From positions 12,383,868-12,443,867 of the forward strand of contig NC_045150.1 in assembly GCF_008831285.2 (NCBI RefSeq): a DNA stretch of 60,000 nt, in the 5' to 3' direction. The notes beneath the pieces were generated by a model. The model was not told where the DNA came from. It made no database searches and worked only from the letters and a program-made list of their open reading frames with translations. Source of the stretch: Nymphaea colorata (Eukaryota > Streptophyta > Magnoliopsida > Nymphaeales > Nymphaeaceae). Made by a program: the position numbers and the translations under genes. Of this stretch, positions 47,261 to 57,700 are shown one piece after another. Numbering within the stretch: position 1 is the first letter of the stretch; each line of letters starts with the position of its first letter.

Positions 47261-48583
47261 CGCATGCTACGAGTTGGCGAACCACAAAGAAGTTGGTAAA
47301 AATAGTTTTGACAGCCTTTTTGCTTAGCACAGGAGCGTCCCTGTTGAAGATAATTGAGTGAGAGAGAGAGAGAGATTAGTAGAAACTAGGCGTTTTAGTC
47401 TTGATGTTTATGCTTTTGTTGCAATTTAATAAGATCTCAAAAATAGGTTGATGCAAAACATATGTTAAGTTGATCATTTGTTAGGCTGTAAGTACGTTTT
47501 TATAATAAGAAAAAAAAAGAATGAGCCTCATAACATCAACATTTTGAGAACAAATAAAATCTACATTTTTCCTAAAACAACTTAAATCAAAGCATGCTTT
47601 TATAAATATATTAATGTGTTTATATTTTATTTAAAAATCTTTTTTATCAAAAAAATGAAAGGTCTGGTTATCCCTGACCTAAGCGTCTAGTTTTTACTAA
47701 TTTATTTTTTATCATGCTTGAACTTGCCAAGATCTTAAGTTGAACTTGAGAGTGCAAATATGATTTCAAACATATAATTCACCGACCATAGTTGTTTGCG
47801 GTGATCATGTCATTATTACTGTATACAAGTAGAATGGATGGTGATTTGTTCATTGCTTCTCTAAATGTACACAGTATAACTTAGAAGTAAGATCATGGTC
47901 CGAAGCTAGTCGAGGCAATACAAGGTCATGAGCATGCAATTTCTCACGTGTGTGTGGGGGAACACAATTTCATAAAACATATGAGTTATGGAATATTTTA
48001 TATTTTTTTAAGATCACATATCTATGGTTATGTTGACCATATAAATATCGGATAAACAAACATTAGTTAGCACAAGAAGATAATTTTGTATGTCATGGAC
48101 ATAAGATAAACAATCAACAGCTCTTAAATCCATACTTTGGTAGATGCTTAAAAGGAGCCTCATAAAACCTTTTGACACCCAAAATATACATGCAAATGTA
48201 ACTAATGTAATGTGAAACTGTAATAAAAATCGCAAAGCTTGGGCAACTTCAAGAAGATGCCTATGCTTCGATAAATGAAGAATAAATGCGAAAAATAAAG
48301 CCGTTAAAGAAAAAAAAAAGTTATCTTACATTTGGTGGCAGAAGATGGGACAGTAATGTTCTTCTTATAGTGGAAAGGAAAATTAAACTTAGGGCGACAC
48401 GATTATTTTTCCTTACAAAAATATGGTGACGTTAAATTAGGCGCAGAAATTGAACGTTAAAAATTAAAATACTTCCGTTAAAGTGAGGAGTGATGACATA
48501 AAGAGAAAAGGGATTTGCAGTTTTCACGGGAAAGGAAATAATCAGGACCGTCCACGTCATCAAGATGGGCGGTCCCCCATTTA
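47261..48583. other. Repeat-derived and unassigned DNA right of copia B
   Basis: The segment 47283-47397 is the reverse complement of 41880-41985. The segment 47565-47700 (CCTAAAACAACTTAAATCAA ... GGTCTGGTTATCCCTGACC) is a direct repeat of about 41365-41495. From 47700 to 48583 nothing is recognised. A ~25-bp run near 48310 is poly-A-rich. Confidence 0.6.
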
Positions 48584-49112
48584 TTTGGGACATTTTTACC
48601 CTCAAATAGTCAAATTCCTTCCCTACTCTACTAAAGCGGATCCTACGTCAGACGAAAAAGAGAGAAAAAGAGCATTCCTCCGTGAAAACTTAAATACCGT
48701 AGACTTAGACTATCATCTGACCTGGGGATGTCATTAACCCGGTATAAATCGTCGGCCTGCTGGTTCCTTCATTTCCGACTCTCTCCTGGAGGGAGAGGAA
48801 GCGCAGATGGTGGATTCAAAAGGGAAGGGTAAGGAGATTGCCGGAAAGTCTTTTTCCGGTGGCAAGAGGAAGTCCTCACGTCCTCCGGACGGTCCGGGGC
48901 ACTGCAATTCTTTGATCACATTGCCAACAATGACGACGGTAGCGATTCTGGTAAAATCTACTGTTGTTCTTATCATCATTTATACATGTAATGGGAGAAA
49001 CCCTAGTTGCTTTGCTTTGTGGTTCCAGTTTTGATGAACGTGGTGCTGCATTCTTATGTGTGCGGGTCCTGCTTTTATTGTTATGTCGTTGGTGCTACCA
49101 GAGATTAGCAGC
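48584..49112 (+). pseudogene. KTF1/SPT5-like 5' fragment, arm A of an inverted repeat
   Basis: A promoter-like stretch with TATAAAT at 48743-48749 leads to an ATG at 48807. It is followed by MVDSKGKGKEIAGK and GGKRKSS, which resembles the N-terminus of the plant RdDM factor KTF1/SPT5-like (a MD-x-KGKGK-x-xAG start, then SGG-x-KRK). After a deletion/frameshift near 48895 another frame reads LQFFDHIANNDD, like the LQFFE segment and acidic stretch of that family. A possible donor (GATTCTG|GTAAAA) follows. Arm A thus looks like promoter, exon 1 and the start of intron 1. Relative to arm B it lacks ~34 bp (GCAACGCATTTGG...). It is not a working gene. The family call rests on a short match. Confidence 0.5.
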
Positions 49113-49416
49113 GACTCATTGTTCGTTCCTTTAAGCAGCTGTTTATTTAGCGCCGGCGGGTGGCATTGGGGGTTTCCCATTCATAATCCCTCCCTCAGTT
49201 TCTCCTTCAAGCTCCCCCATTCAAAATCCAAGTAATCCTCCACTCTGAACTGTTTTCAAACCACTCTAGGGGAGGGCTAAGTTGGTTATGATCCTTTCTC
49301 TCACTACTTTCCCCACTGATCTCCCCTTCTTGAGCAGCACCAACACTCAATCTCACTACTTGTCCAGTTCATAGCTGGCTAAAACAAACATATATAGGTT
49401 TTGCTTGTCCTTATGC

Positions 49417-49905
49417 TAATCTCTCGTAGCACCAACAAACATAACAATAAATTCCGCAAAGAGAAAAGCAGACCCGCACACCAGAAGTGAAGATAAGATA
49501 AGAATGCAGCACCACGTTCATCAAAACTAGAACCACAAAGCAAAGCAACTAGGGTTAATCGCTATCATCATCGTCATCCACGTTGGCAATGTGATGGAAG
49601 AATTGCAGTGCCCCGTACCAGCTGTGTTTCAGAGAGCCAAATGCGTTGCCGTCAGGAGGACATGAGGACTTCCTCTTGCCACCGGAAGAAACTTTACGGA
49701 AAATCTCATGAAGTGAAGGAACGAGGAGGCTCACGATTTATACCGCGTTAATGACATCCGCAGGTGAGGTGAGGTGAGGTGAGGTGATAGTCTACAGTAT
49801 TTAAGTTTTTACTGAGAATGCTCTTTTCTCTTTTTTTCATCTGACGTAGGATCCACTTTAGTAGGGAAGAAATTTGACTATTTGAGGGTGAAAATGTCCC
49901 AAATG
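49417..49905 (-). pseudogene. KTF1/SPT5-like 5' fragment, arm B of an inverted repeat
   Basis: This is the reverse complement of arm A from CATTTGGGACATTTT to GAGATTAGC, with about 10-20% divergence and several indels. It keeps the GTATAAATCG TATA region and encodes GKRKSSCPPDGNAFG, then LQFFHHIANVDDDDDSD with a stop. It has lost the ~80 bp holding the start codon and SKGKGKE. A short tandem array of AGGTG (about 49763-49787) replaces a single site in arm A. The spacer between arms is ~304 bp. Confidence 0.5.
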
Positions 49906-49956
49906 ATCTTGAATATGAGATTTGAACTAGGCCAGTTTGTTTATCTTTGTGTGTAG

Positions 49957-50223
49957 GACGGAGAAGGATATTACGCCGATGGGAGGATTCCCCCACTCAC
50001 TACGGTGTGGTTAAGGACGACTACATTCTCTCTCATCAAGGGTTGCTGCGTTGGTCCTAAGAAGCGAGTGGTGACGCTCCGTCAGTCGCTGTTGAAGCAG
50101 ACATCTCGAGTCGCAGATCAAGCTCAAGTTCATCGACACCTCCTCCAAGTTTGGCCACGGCCGTTTCCAAACAGCACAGGAAAAGGCCAAGGCCAGGTTT
50201 TTTTCCGACGGCTCAAGGCCTAA
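49957..50223 (+). pseudogene. RPL3: Ribosomal protein uL3 (RPL3) C-terminal fragment
   Basis: Starting right after an intron-like acceptor (CTTTGTGTGTAG) the sequence reads [12 protein letters not shown], then [47 protein letters not shown] and FFRRLKA-stop. This is the C-terminal end of cytosolic uL3/RPL3. The pieces are spread over three frames. There is a 4-bp CACT duplication near 49991, a 4-bp TCTC insertion near 50033, and compensating indels after QTSRVA and near 50195. The retained acceptor argues against a processed mRNA copy. It is a broken genomic fragment adjacent to arm B of the KTF1-like inverted repeat. Confidence 0.85.
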
Positions 50224-51011
50224 GACCGCTAAGTCAGGCAAAATCACTTTTTGGATAGATACGGTTGAGTTACTGTTTTCATGCGGACTGTTGAGATACT
50301 ATCCATTCCCCGTCCCCTGTTGCGAACCAATTCTTTTTTCCTTTAATCAACTCAACAATTTTAGACTCGAATCAGGGGTCTGGCTGTGAGTTTGCATACT
50401 GAAGCTCAATCTGATTAGAAAATCGATTCGGATTTTATTTTTTAACCACATCTGGTTAAATGGATCTAAAGTTGAAATATGTGCGATTCATTTACGTTCC
50501 TGTGGTGGAATACAACCATATGAGCTGGACTTTTTGATGCGATTTTCCCATAAAGCTAAGCTGACATGAAAATGAAATAGAAGGCAGGTATTGCACTTTA
50601 TTGTTGGTTACAATGTTTCTAAGCCCTGTTAGGGCCTTCCTTGCTTGGTTACAAGATTAAGATCGCCTTGCAAGACACATGAATCAATTAAATGAAAATG
50701 ATCAGTGAAATTTTTTAGAGTATAATTACATACTAGAGGAAAGATCCATGTATTTCAAAAACACCCATTTCATTATAGGTCTTCTAATTATTTGATCAAG
50801 TGAATGTTGTAAACATAAATATACAAAAATTGGAACTTGATAACCCGCAGACACCTAGGAACAAAAGTTTGGTATTCCTTAAGAGGAAAAGGACTCCCTT
50901 CAATATATGATGGGCTATGAACTACAGTACAACTCGTTTGTCCTGTTAGCTTCTAATAAGATGCACAGAGATCAGTTGACAAGTCATGTGAAATGATGGT
51001 CACTAGTTATT
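50224..51011. other. Unassigned DNA
   Basis: AT-rich with no recognised gene, RNA or repeat structure. Confidence 0.45.
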
Positions 51012-51697
51012 TCATAAGTTTTTGTTCTTTAAGTTGCGTTTCTTGTATGAGAAGGAGGCCATGCAGATCACATCACTGAGAGATATGGGAGCTACCCGAG
51101 TGGTCAGAGATGTTTTGAAGGCTGAGTATTCACGAGGAAGTCCTCTTAGGATATGCATAATTAAATCTTCCACTTTGACAGGTTTTGAAGCAACTGCTAG
51201 ATGGTGAGCCAACATCTTGGCTTTATAGAAATAATCATCCATAGTTAAGTTTTCTTTCCTCAGTCCTTGTAGTTGTTCCTTGACTTGCATGATTCTTGAG
51301 CGAGAATGGACAACATAGGATCTTTTAAGAGCATCCCAAGCTTCATATGACGTCTTAAGTCCAAGAACTTATGCAAGAACCGTTTCAGACAAAGAAGAAA
51401 TGATACTACTTAAGAGAAGTTGGTGTTGTTTCATCCACATCACATACTCAGTATTAATGGACTGGGATTTCCCATCACTGCTGGTGATATATTGGTTTGG
51501 GCATGGTTTAGATCTATCGATGAATCCAAGCAAATCATATGAATATAGTAGAGGCAGAAATTGTGATTCCCATAGTAAAAAGTTGTTCGCAGTCAACTTG
51601 ATGTTCAAATATATTGTTGTAGAGTGATTGGTGCAAGTAATAAATGTGAAGTACCTTGCAATGATGTCCCTGTTGAATCTGTGGTCGACGCCATCAT
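51012..51697 (-). pseudogene. gag remnant of an older copia element (E)
   Basis: The start is ATG at 51697 or 51694 (MMASTTDSTGTS). Copia gag sequence follows: LTANNFLLWESQFLPLLYS, GFIDRSKPCP, then a UBN2-type core with MQVKEQLQGLRKENLTMDDY and HILRGLPREYSAF. There is a frameshift at about 51605 and an in-frame TAA at 51369-51371 (Gln in relatives). The frame ends at 51012 and no protease, integrase or RT follows to the left. Its leader runs rightward to 52638, and its PBS and 5' LTR appear at 57492 onward, on the other side of copia C. Confidence 0.85.
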
Positions 51698-52638
51698 AGA
51701 CAAGGAGAGAATGCCGGGCAGCATATTCACGTTTATTTCCAGTCGATCAAGTTGAGGGACCTCAGCTCCCAAACTGAAATGGGAAGAAAAAAACATGGAA
51801 CTAGGAGAATTTCAGAAAAACCTACGGCACTTATAAATTCTATAGTGCTTCACAGAATCATCTAAAAAATCTAAAAATTGGTTCAAAAATACTAGACATA
51901 TGCACCAATCCAACGCCACTTTGGTCGACCTCTAATTCATCTTCATTGAAAAACGCTCCACCTTGGAAGTCACGCCCCTGTCTGCTGGTTCTTAAGTGTC
52001 ACAGCGACAGTGGGTCATTCAAATATTCATACCTCTTCAACCCTAAAAAAAATCTGGTCCTAAGATGCAGACGGTTCCAACAAGCCCTTGCTGTTGTCGG
52101 AACTGACAGCACCAGCAGGTTTTGTGCCGGAGTCAGGCGCTGCCACTCCCTGTTTGTTTACAGAAATAGGGGACACTTCAAGAAATTACAGATTATTCGT
52201 GGAGTCAGTAAAAAATCCGAAACCTTTTCCAGTTGATCTCCAGTGTCTTAGCAATCCAGTCGATCCTAGCTCGACTGCTAAGGCCTTTCCAGCAACTAGC
52301 ACCAGGGATAAAAAGCACCGCCTGGTATACTCTGTGTTGCTGCTTCTACCACCAGAGAGTGGACCCAAAAATCACACAAAATTGATTCAAATCTTTGTAA
52401 TCAATGATAGAAATCAACTTCAAGCGACGATGACATGCAGATAAAAGGGTGAACTGCAAGATTAATGCACCAAATTGCTGAAAAATCCCAAATTCGATGA
52501 AAAAATGAAGAACCAGTCACTGTGGCGGCGGAATGCCCTGTACCACCGCCAATTTCCGCCCAAATCCGGTCTGTTTCTTCTTCAAAACAGCACCACAGCG
52601 TCTGAAAAAGATGTAGGAGAGTACCTTGGGTTTTCGTC
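51698..52638 (-). other. Leader region of older copia E, left part
   Basis: Non-coding sequence between the gag start and the copia C insertion site. Together with 57478-57491 it would form a leader of about 960 bp on the minus strand. No conserved motif is recognised. Confidence 0.5.
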
Positions 52639-52947
52639 TGTTGAACCAACGTCTACCAAAATTATAGCAAGTTGTTGAAGGCGATCTTGCCTTATCTAGA
52701 TTTTCCTTATCTAACTTTTCTTCATCGTTTTTCTTGCCCTGTTATGTTATGGATGAGTCATCCAATCCTGGAAAATAGTTGTTAACGTGTTTATCTTTAC
52801 ACGTTGGGACCTTACCTTGTATCATTATAAGGCCTGTGTATTTGGTGAAAGGAATATAGTGAGGGAGAGTTTTCCTCTCTCGTGGATGTAGGCCAGTGGC
52901 CGAACCAGGTTGAATTTCTGTCTTCTTTTCTTCTTAACATTCCAACA
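52639..52947 (+). repeat. 5' LTR of copia C
   Basis: 309 bp, TG...CA, lacking the 17-bp GGAAAGGATATCATCAC segment found in the 3' LTR. Confidence 0.94.
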
Positions 52948-52959
52948 TGGTATCAGAGC
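52948..52959 (+). other. Primer binding site of copia C
   Basis: TGGTATCAGAGC directly follows the 5' LTR and is complementary to initiator tRNA-Met. Confidence 0.94.
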
Positions 52960-53005
52960 GTTAGGTGTGCTCCTTCTTCTTCCTAGCTGTTACAGGCATC
53001 TCTCC

Positions 53006-54125
53006 ATGGCCCAGATGATGGAGAAAATCGTGGTTCAAGAACACTCAAATCCGGGCAATAGAATCACCTCAGTTTTGCTAAATGGCTCAAATTACTTGGC
53101 TTGGTCCAAGTCGGCTATGTTCTACCTCAGTGGCAAATCGAAGCTGGACTATGTCAACGATGATCTTCCCAAGCCCAACGAGAACGACTCATCCTACAAG
53201 GAATGGAGATCCAATAATAATATTGTCATGTCTTGGCTCCTCAATGTCTTGGCTCCTCAATTCCATGGAGCCCAAGATTGCGCAGGATTCTATTTTGCTG
53301 AAACTGCGTCTCAAATGTGGAAGAAGGCCAAGGATCTATATGGCGAAAAAAATCAACTTGCTCGCATGTTTCACCTATCCCAAAGCATCCGCAACACAAA
53401 AAAGGAAAGTCAATCTCTTAGCGAGCATTTGGGGGAACTACAGGGAAAATGGGACGAGTTGGACTATCTTATGGCCATGTCTGAAAGATTGAGCTCAAAA
53501 GAAAAGATTCACGAACAGCAAAAAATATTTGAACTTCTGGCCAGTTTCAGACCCGAGTATGAATCTACAAGGAAGCAGATTCTTATGTCTCCTATTCCTT
53601 TGCCCCTATCTACGGTATGTTCTCTTCTCTTAAGTGATGAATCTAGAAAACTTGTGATGAATTCTTCGTCTGGAATTAGTGAAGCAGAACAAACTGAAAG
53701 GACTGCCTTCATTGCAAACAACTTCAGTACTCAAGATCTTAAAGGCAGAACCAAACCCAAACGATTCTGCACTTACTGCAAAAAGGATGGTCACACTCGT
53801 GACCGTTGCTGGGATATTTATGGGAGACCTAATGACAGAAAGAGGGTTGACAAACCTAAGGATGCTACGCCAAGTGCCAAAGTCGCCACAACAAATGACA
53901 AATCAGACACTTTGGATCTTCCTATAATTCTAGGAAGAATCAATGAACTGCTTCAAAGTGTCAAAGGAACTCAATCTACTGTTGCTGCCTCAGCCCAGTT
54001 AAACTCTGCAGCAGAAAACAAAGGTATGCTCATCCCTAACCGGTGGATTGTCGATTCAGGGGCCAGCGAACATATGACCATGAATAGCTCTGTTTTTACA
54101 TTAAATTACTCCTCCACAAAAATAC
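53006..54125 (+). pseudogene. gag-protease region of copia C
   Basis: The ATG at 53006 (MAQMMEKIVVQEHSN) is the likely start; the frame is open further upstream into the LTR/PBS, but that has no gag similarity. The gag has NGSNYLAWSKSAMFYLSGK, a UBN2-type core (MFHLSQSIRNTKK) and a canonical CX2CX4HX4C knuckle CTYCKKDGHTRDRC. Protease shows WIVDSGASEHMT. Soon after this the frame is lost by a small indel at about 54115-54129, because the continuation TVTIANGSHKN is in another frame. No stop interrupts gag itself, so gag with a truncated protease could still be made. Confidence 0.9.
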
Positions 54126-57100
54126 ACTACTGTTACTATAGCCAATGGGTCGCACAAAAATGTTGAAAGCATTGGAAATTTACGGTTCTTTGATTCCTCT
54201 GACACTTCCAAGGTCCTATACATGCTTGATCTGTCCTCTAATCTACTATCTGTCTCCAAAATCACTAGAGACCTGAATTGTGAGGTTATTTTTTCACCTT
54301 CTAATGTGATACTCCAGGACTTAGTGACGAAGAAGAAGATTGGTGAAGGTCACATGGACCGTGGCCTCTACATTTTAGAAGATAAAATGCAAGCTCTCTC
54401 AGCAAAGGTGCAAGACGATGGCTCAATGTGGCACCAACGCCTCGGACATATTTCGAGTAGACCTTTAAAAATTTTATTTCCTAGTCTGCAATTTGATTCC
54501 GACCTTTGTGAGATGTGTAAACTGGCAAAAATGACAAGATTACCTTTTTCTCACTCTGAAAGCAAGTCTAGTATTCTTTTTGAGTTAATTCACTCTGATG
54601 TGTGGGGCCCTATGCCTGTGGATTCTTATTCCAATTTCAAATATTATGTGTTATTCATTGATGACTTTTCCCGTTTCACTTGGATTTATTTATTAAAGTT
54701 CAAAGATGATGTGTTTTCCAAGTTCAAGGAATTCTACAAGTTGATTGAAGTCCAGTATGGAGCACATGTTTAAGTTTTTCGGTTTGACAATGGGACAGAA
54801 TTTAAAAATCACCAGTTTGATATCTTTGAAAAGGAACATGGTATTATTCATCAGTATTCCTGTGTTAGAACGCCCCAGCAAAATGGTGTCTCCGAATGGA
54901 AAAATAGACACATTCTAGAGGTAACAAGATCTCTCTTGTTTCAAATGAATATGCCCAAGCGTTTTTGGAGTGATGTTGTACTTACGGCGTGTTATATTAT
55001 AAATCGCTCTCCCTCAAAGGGGTTACATGGTAAGGCACCTCTTGAAGTGTTAGTTCAAAGAAAATTAAACATCTCTCACATGCGTGTTTTTGGGTGCACA
55101 GTATATGTGAAAAATTCAGAGGGCGACAAATTAAGTCCTAGAGCTACTAAATGTGTTTTTCTAGGTTACTCCTCTTCAAAAAAGGGGTACAAGTGCTATG
55201 ATATTAAGAATAGTCGTCTCTTCATTTCTCGTGATGTGGTGTTTCATGAAAAAACTCCCTTCTTTCACCCTATTGATTATGTTGGGTAGGGGGAGGAAGC
55301 CTCACACAACCTTGTTCAACCTTGTATAGACGACTACAAGGAATTTAATGTTGTGATTTCTACTCATCATTCAGCTGATCAGCAGCTTCAACCTATTGAA
55401 CACCTTGAGGAAAGCGTCTCACAACTTGAACTAAGTCAAGTTCAAGAAGAAAGTAATTTTAGAAGATCTGGAAGAACAACACAACGCCCCAAGTATCTTG
55501 ATGAGTATGTAATGTTTGCTGCCGGTGAGTACCCTATGGATAAGTATCTTCATTACCAACATCTTTCCAAGAGACATGTTGCGTTCTTAAGCTCTATCGC
55601 TAGCCACCATGACCCCAGCTCTTATCAAGAAGCAAAACAGCAATCTATTTGGGTTGAAGCGATGAATGAAGAACTAAATGCTCTACTGAAAAATCACACT
55701 TGGGATATTACAATTTTACCAGAGAACAAGAGAGTTGTTGGTTGTAAGTGGATATACAAAACCAAATACAACAGTGACGGTTCCATAGAGAGACACAAGG
55801 CCAGGCTAGTCGCTAAGGGATACACACAGACTCAAGGGCTAGACTATGAGGAAACCTTCGCACCAGTAGCAAAAATGAATACCATACGAATTTTACTTTC
55901 TATGGCATGTAATTTTGGTTGGCCATTATTTCAGCTCGACGTCAAAAATGCCTTTCTACAAGGCGATCTAAATGAAGAAGTGTTCATGCAACTCCCTCCG
56001 GGTCATCCTCAAGAAAACAACTCACGGTTGGTTTATCGACTGAGAAAATCTATTTATGGGCTGAAACAGTCACCCAGAGCATGGCATCAAAAATTGAGTA
56101 AAGCTCTTGAAATGAAACATTTTTCCCGCTGTCATACAGACAATTCTGTCTTCATCAGAAGAACTGGAGAAAATGTAGTAATTGTTCTCATATACGTTGA
56201 CGACATCATCATCACTGGAAATGATCTAGATACCATGCTCAAGATGAAAAAATTTCTTCACAAAGCCTTTGAGATCAAAGATTTGGGAAGACTTAAATAC
56301 TTTTTGGGCATTGAAATCTCTAGATCAAAGAAAGGTATTTATCTGTCTCAACGCAAGTATATCCTCGATCTGCTCAAGGAGACTGGAAAACTCGAGTCCA
56401 AGCCTATTGACACTCCTATTGATCCTTATTGCAAGCTAGGGGATCCTGAAAGTGAAGTCATTGAGGATATAAGTAGGTATCAAAGATTGGTCGGAAAACT
56501 TATTTATCTTACAGTGACCAGACCTGATATTACCTTTGTTGTAAGTTTGATCAGTCAACATATGCATGCTCCGAAACCCGGACACGTTAAAATGGTGGAT
56601 CGAGTTTTGAGATATCTAAAGAAAACTGCCGGTCAGGGACTGTGGTATAAAATAAATGGAAACATTGACATCAAGGGCTATTCTGACGTAGATTAGGCAG
56701 GAGGAGTAGATAGAAAATCTATAACAGGTTATTGTGTATTTCTTGGAGGCAATTTAGTTTCATGGAAAAGTAAGAAACAAAATACTGTTTCAAGGTCAAG
56801 CGCAGAAGCTGAATACAGATCTATGGCCACTGCTGCTAGCGAACTCATTTGGGTAAAGAATTTCATTCAAGAACTTGGCTTCAAGGTTGATTATTCTATT
56901 CCTATGTTTTGTGACAATCAGGCTGCCATTCACATTGCTGCAAATTCGGTATTTCATGAACGAACAAAGCATTTGGAAATCGACTGCCATTATGTAAGGG
57001 AAAAAGTGCAAAAGAAAGATATATGTACCCCCTATGTCAAGAGATGCAATCAATTGGCCAATGGTCTTACCAAGGGACTCACGATCAAGCATTTTAATGA

Positions 57101-57158
57101 AATCAAAGTCAAGTGGGGCTGCTGGAATCTTTACGCCCCACTTGAGGGGGAGTGTTGA
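54126..57158 (+). pseudogene. integrase-RT-RNase H (pol) region of copia C
   Basis: One frame runs to the end but has three nonsense codons: TAA 54771-54773 (Lys expected before VFR-DNG), TAG 55287-55289 after the integrase C-terminal part, and TAG 56694-56696 replacing Trp in DVDWAG of RNase H. Integrase has WHQRLGH, CEMC, HSDVWGP, FDNGTEF and the catalytic Glu in SEWKNR (Trp where relatives have Arg). The intervening RT is a clean block from 55353: [32 protein letters not shown] and IYVDD. RNase H ends SSAEAEYRS ... LEGEC. The stop at 57156-57158 overlaps the 3' LTR by six bases. Confidence 0.92.
57143..57152 (+). other. Polypurine tract of copia C
   Basis: TGAGGGGGAG just before the 3' LTR, identical to that of copia A. 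Confidence 0.85.
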
Positions 57159-57472
57159 ACGGAAAGGATATCATCACCAACGTCTACCAAAATTATAGCA
57201 AGTTGTTAAAGGCGATCTTGCCTTATCTAGATTTTCCTTATCTAACTTTCCTTCCTCGTTTTTCTTGCCCTGTAATGGATGAGTCATCCAATCTGGAAAA
57301 TAGTTGTTAACTTGTTTATCTTTACACGTTGGGACCTTACCTTGTATCATTATAAGGCCTGTGTATTTGGTGAAAGGAATATAGTGAGTGAGAATTTTCT
57401 TCTCTCGTGGATGTAGGCCAGTGGCCGAACCACGTTAAATTTCTGTCTTCTTTTCTTCTTAACATTCCAACA
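57153..57472 (+). repeat. 3' LTR of copia C
   Basis: 320 bp, TG...CA, followed by TSD TCGTC at 57473-57477. Confidence 0.94.
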
Positions 57473-57491
57473 TCGTCCTTGCGGTGGATGA

Positions 57492-57505
57492 GAGCTCTAA
57501 TACCA
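57492..57505 (-). other. Primer binding site of older copia E
   Basis: The plus strand reads GAGCTCTAATACCA; the element strand is TGGTATTAGAGCTC, a tRNA-iMet PBS with one change. It abuts the LTR-like TGTTGGAAAAC. Confidence 0.75.
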
Positions 57506-57700
57506 TGTTGGAAAACAAGCAAAGGCATGACGATGAAAACACTCAGATCTGATACCATGTTGGAAAACAAGCAAAGGCATGAGGATGAAAACACTCAAAA
57601 TTTTAACGTGGTTTGTAGTATGTTCTCCTACATCCACATGATGCTCTACCACTCCATATTGATTGGGTGAGGTTCCACTAATATATATATATACAATTTA
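57506..57700 (-). repeat. 5' LTR end of older copia E, with a 52-bp tandem duplication
   Basis: TGTTGGAAAACAAGCAAAGG occurs at 57506 and again at 57558. The 52-bp unit ends in GATCTGATACCA, itself a PBS-like sequence, so the LTR-end/PBS junction is present twice. On the minus strand the LTR contains a TATATATATTAG promoter-like stretch (57679-57692) and ends ...CCAACA. The outer border is not visible; right of ~57700 the LTR may continue. Confidence 0.65.

Larger units (their letters stand above)
52639..57472 (+). mobile_element. Ty1/copia LTR retrotransposon C (complete, coding broken)
   Basis: LTRs at 52639-52947 (309 bp) and 57153-57472 (320 bp) start TGTTGAAC and end TTCCAACA. The target-site duplication TCGTC is perfect (52634-52638 and 57473-57477). 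The LTRs differ by about nine substitutions plus indels, one being 17 bp present only in the 3' LTR after TGTTGAAC. Domain order and the ...LEGEC ending resemble copia A, so both belong to the same lineage but to different families. It is inserted into the leader of older copia E, between gag and PBS. Confidence 0.97.

Noticed and set aside
50005-50223. 72-codon ORF as a new small gene
   Set aside because: It is the partly in-frame portion of the RPL3 fragment.
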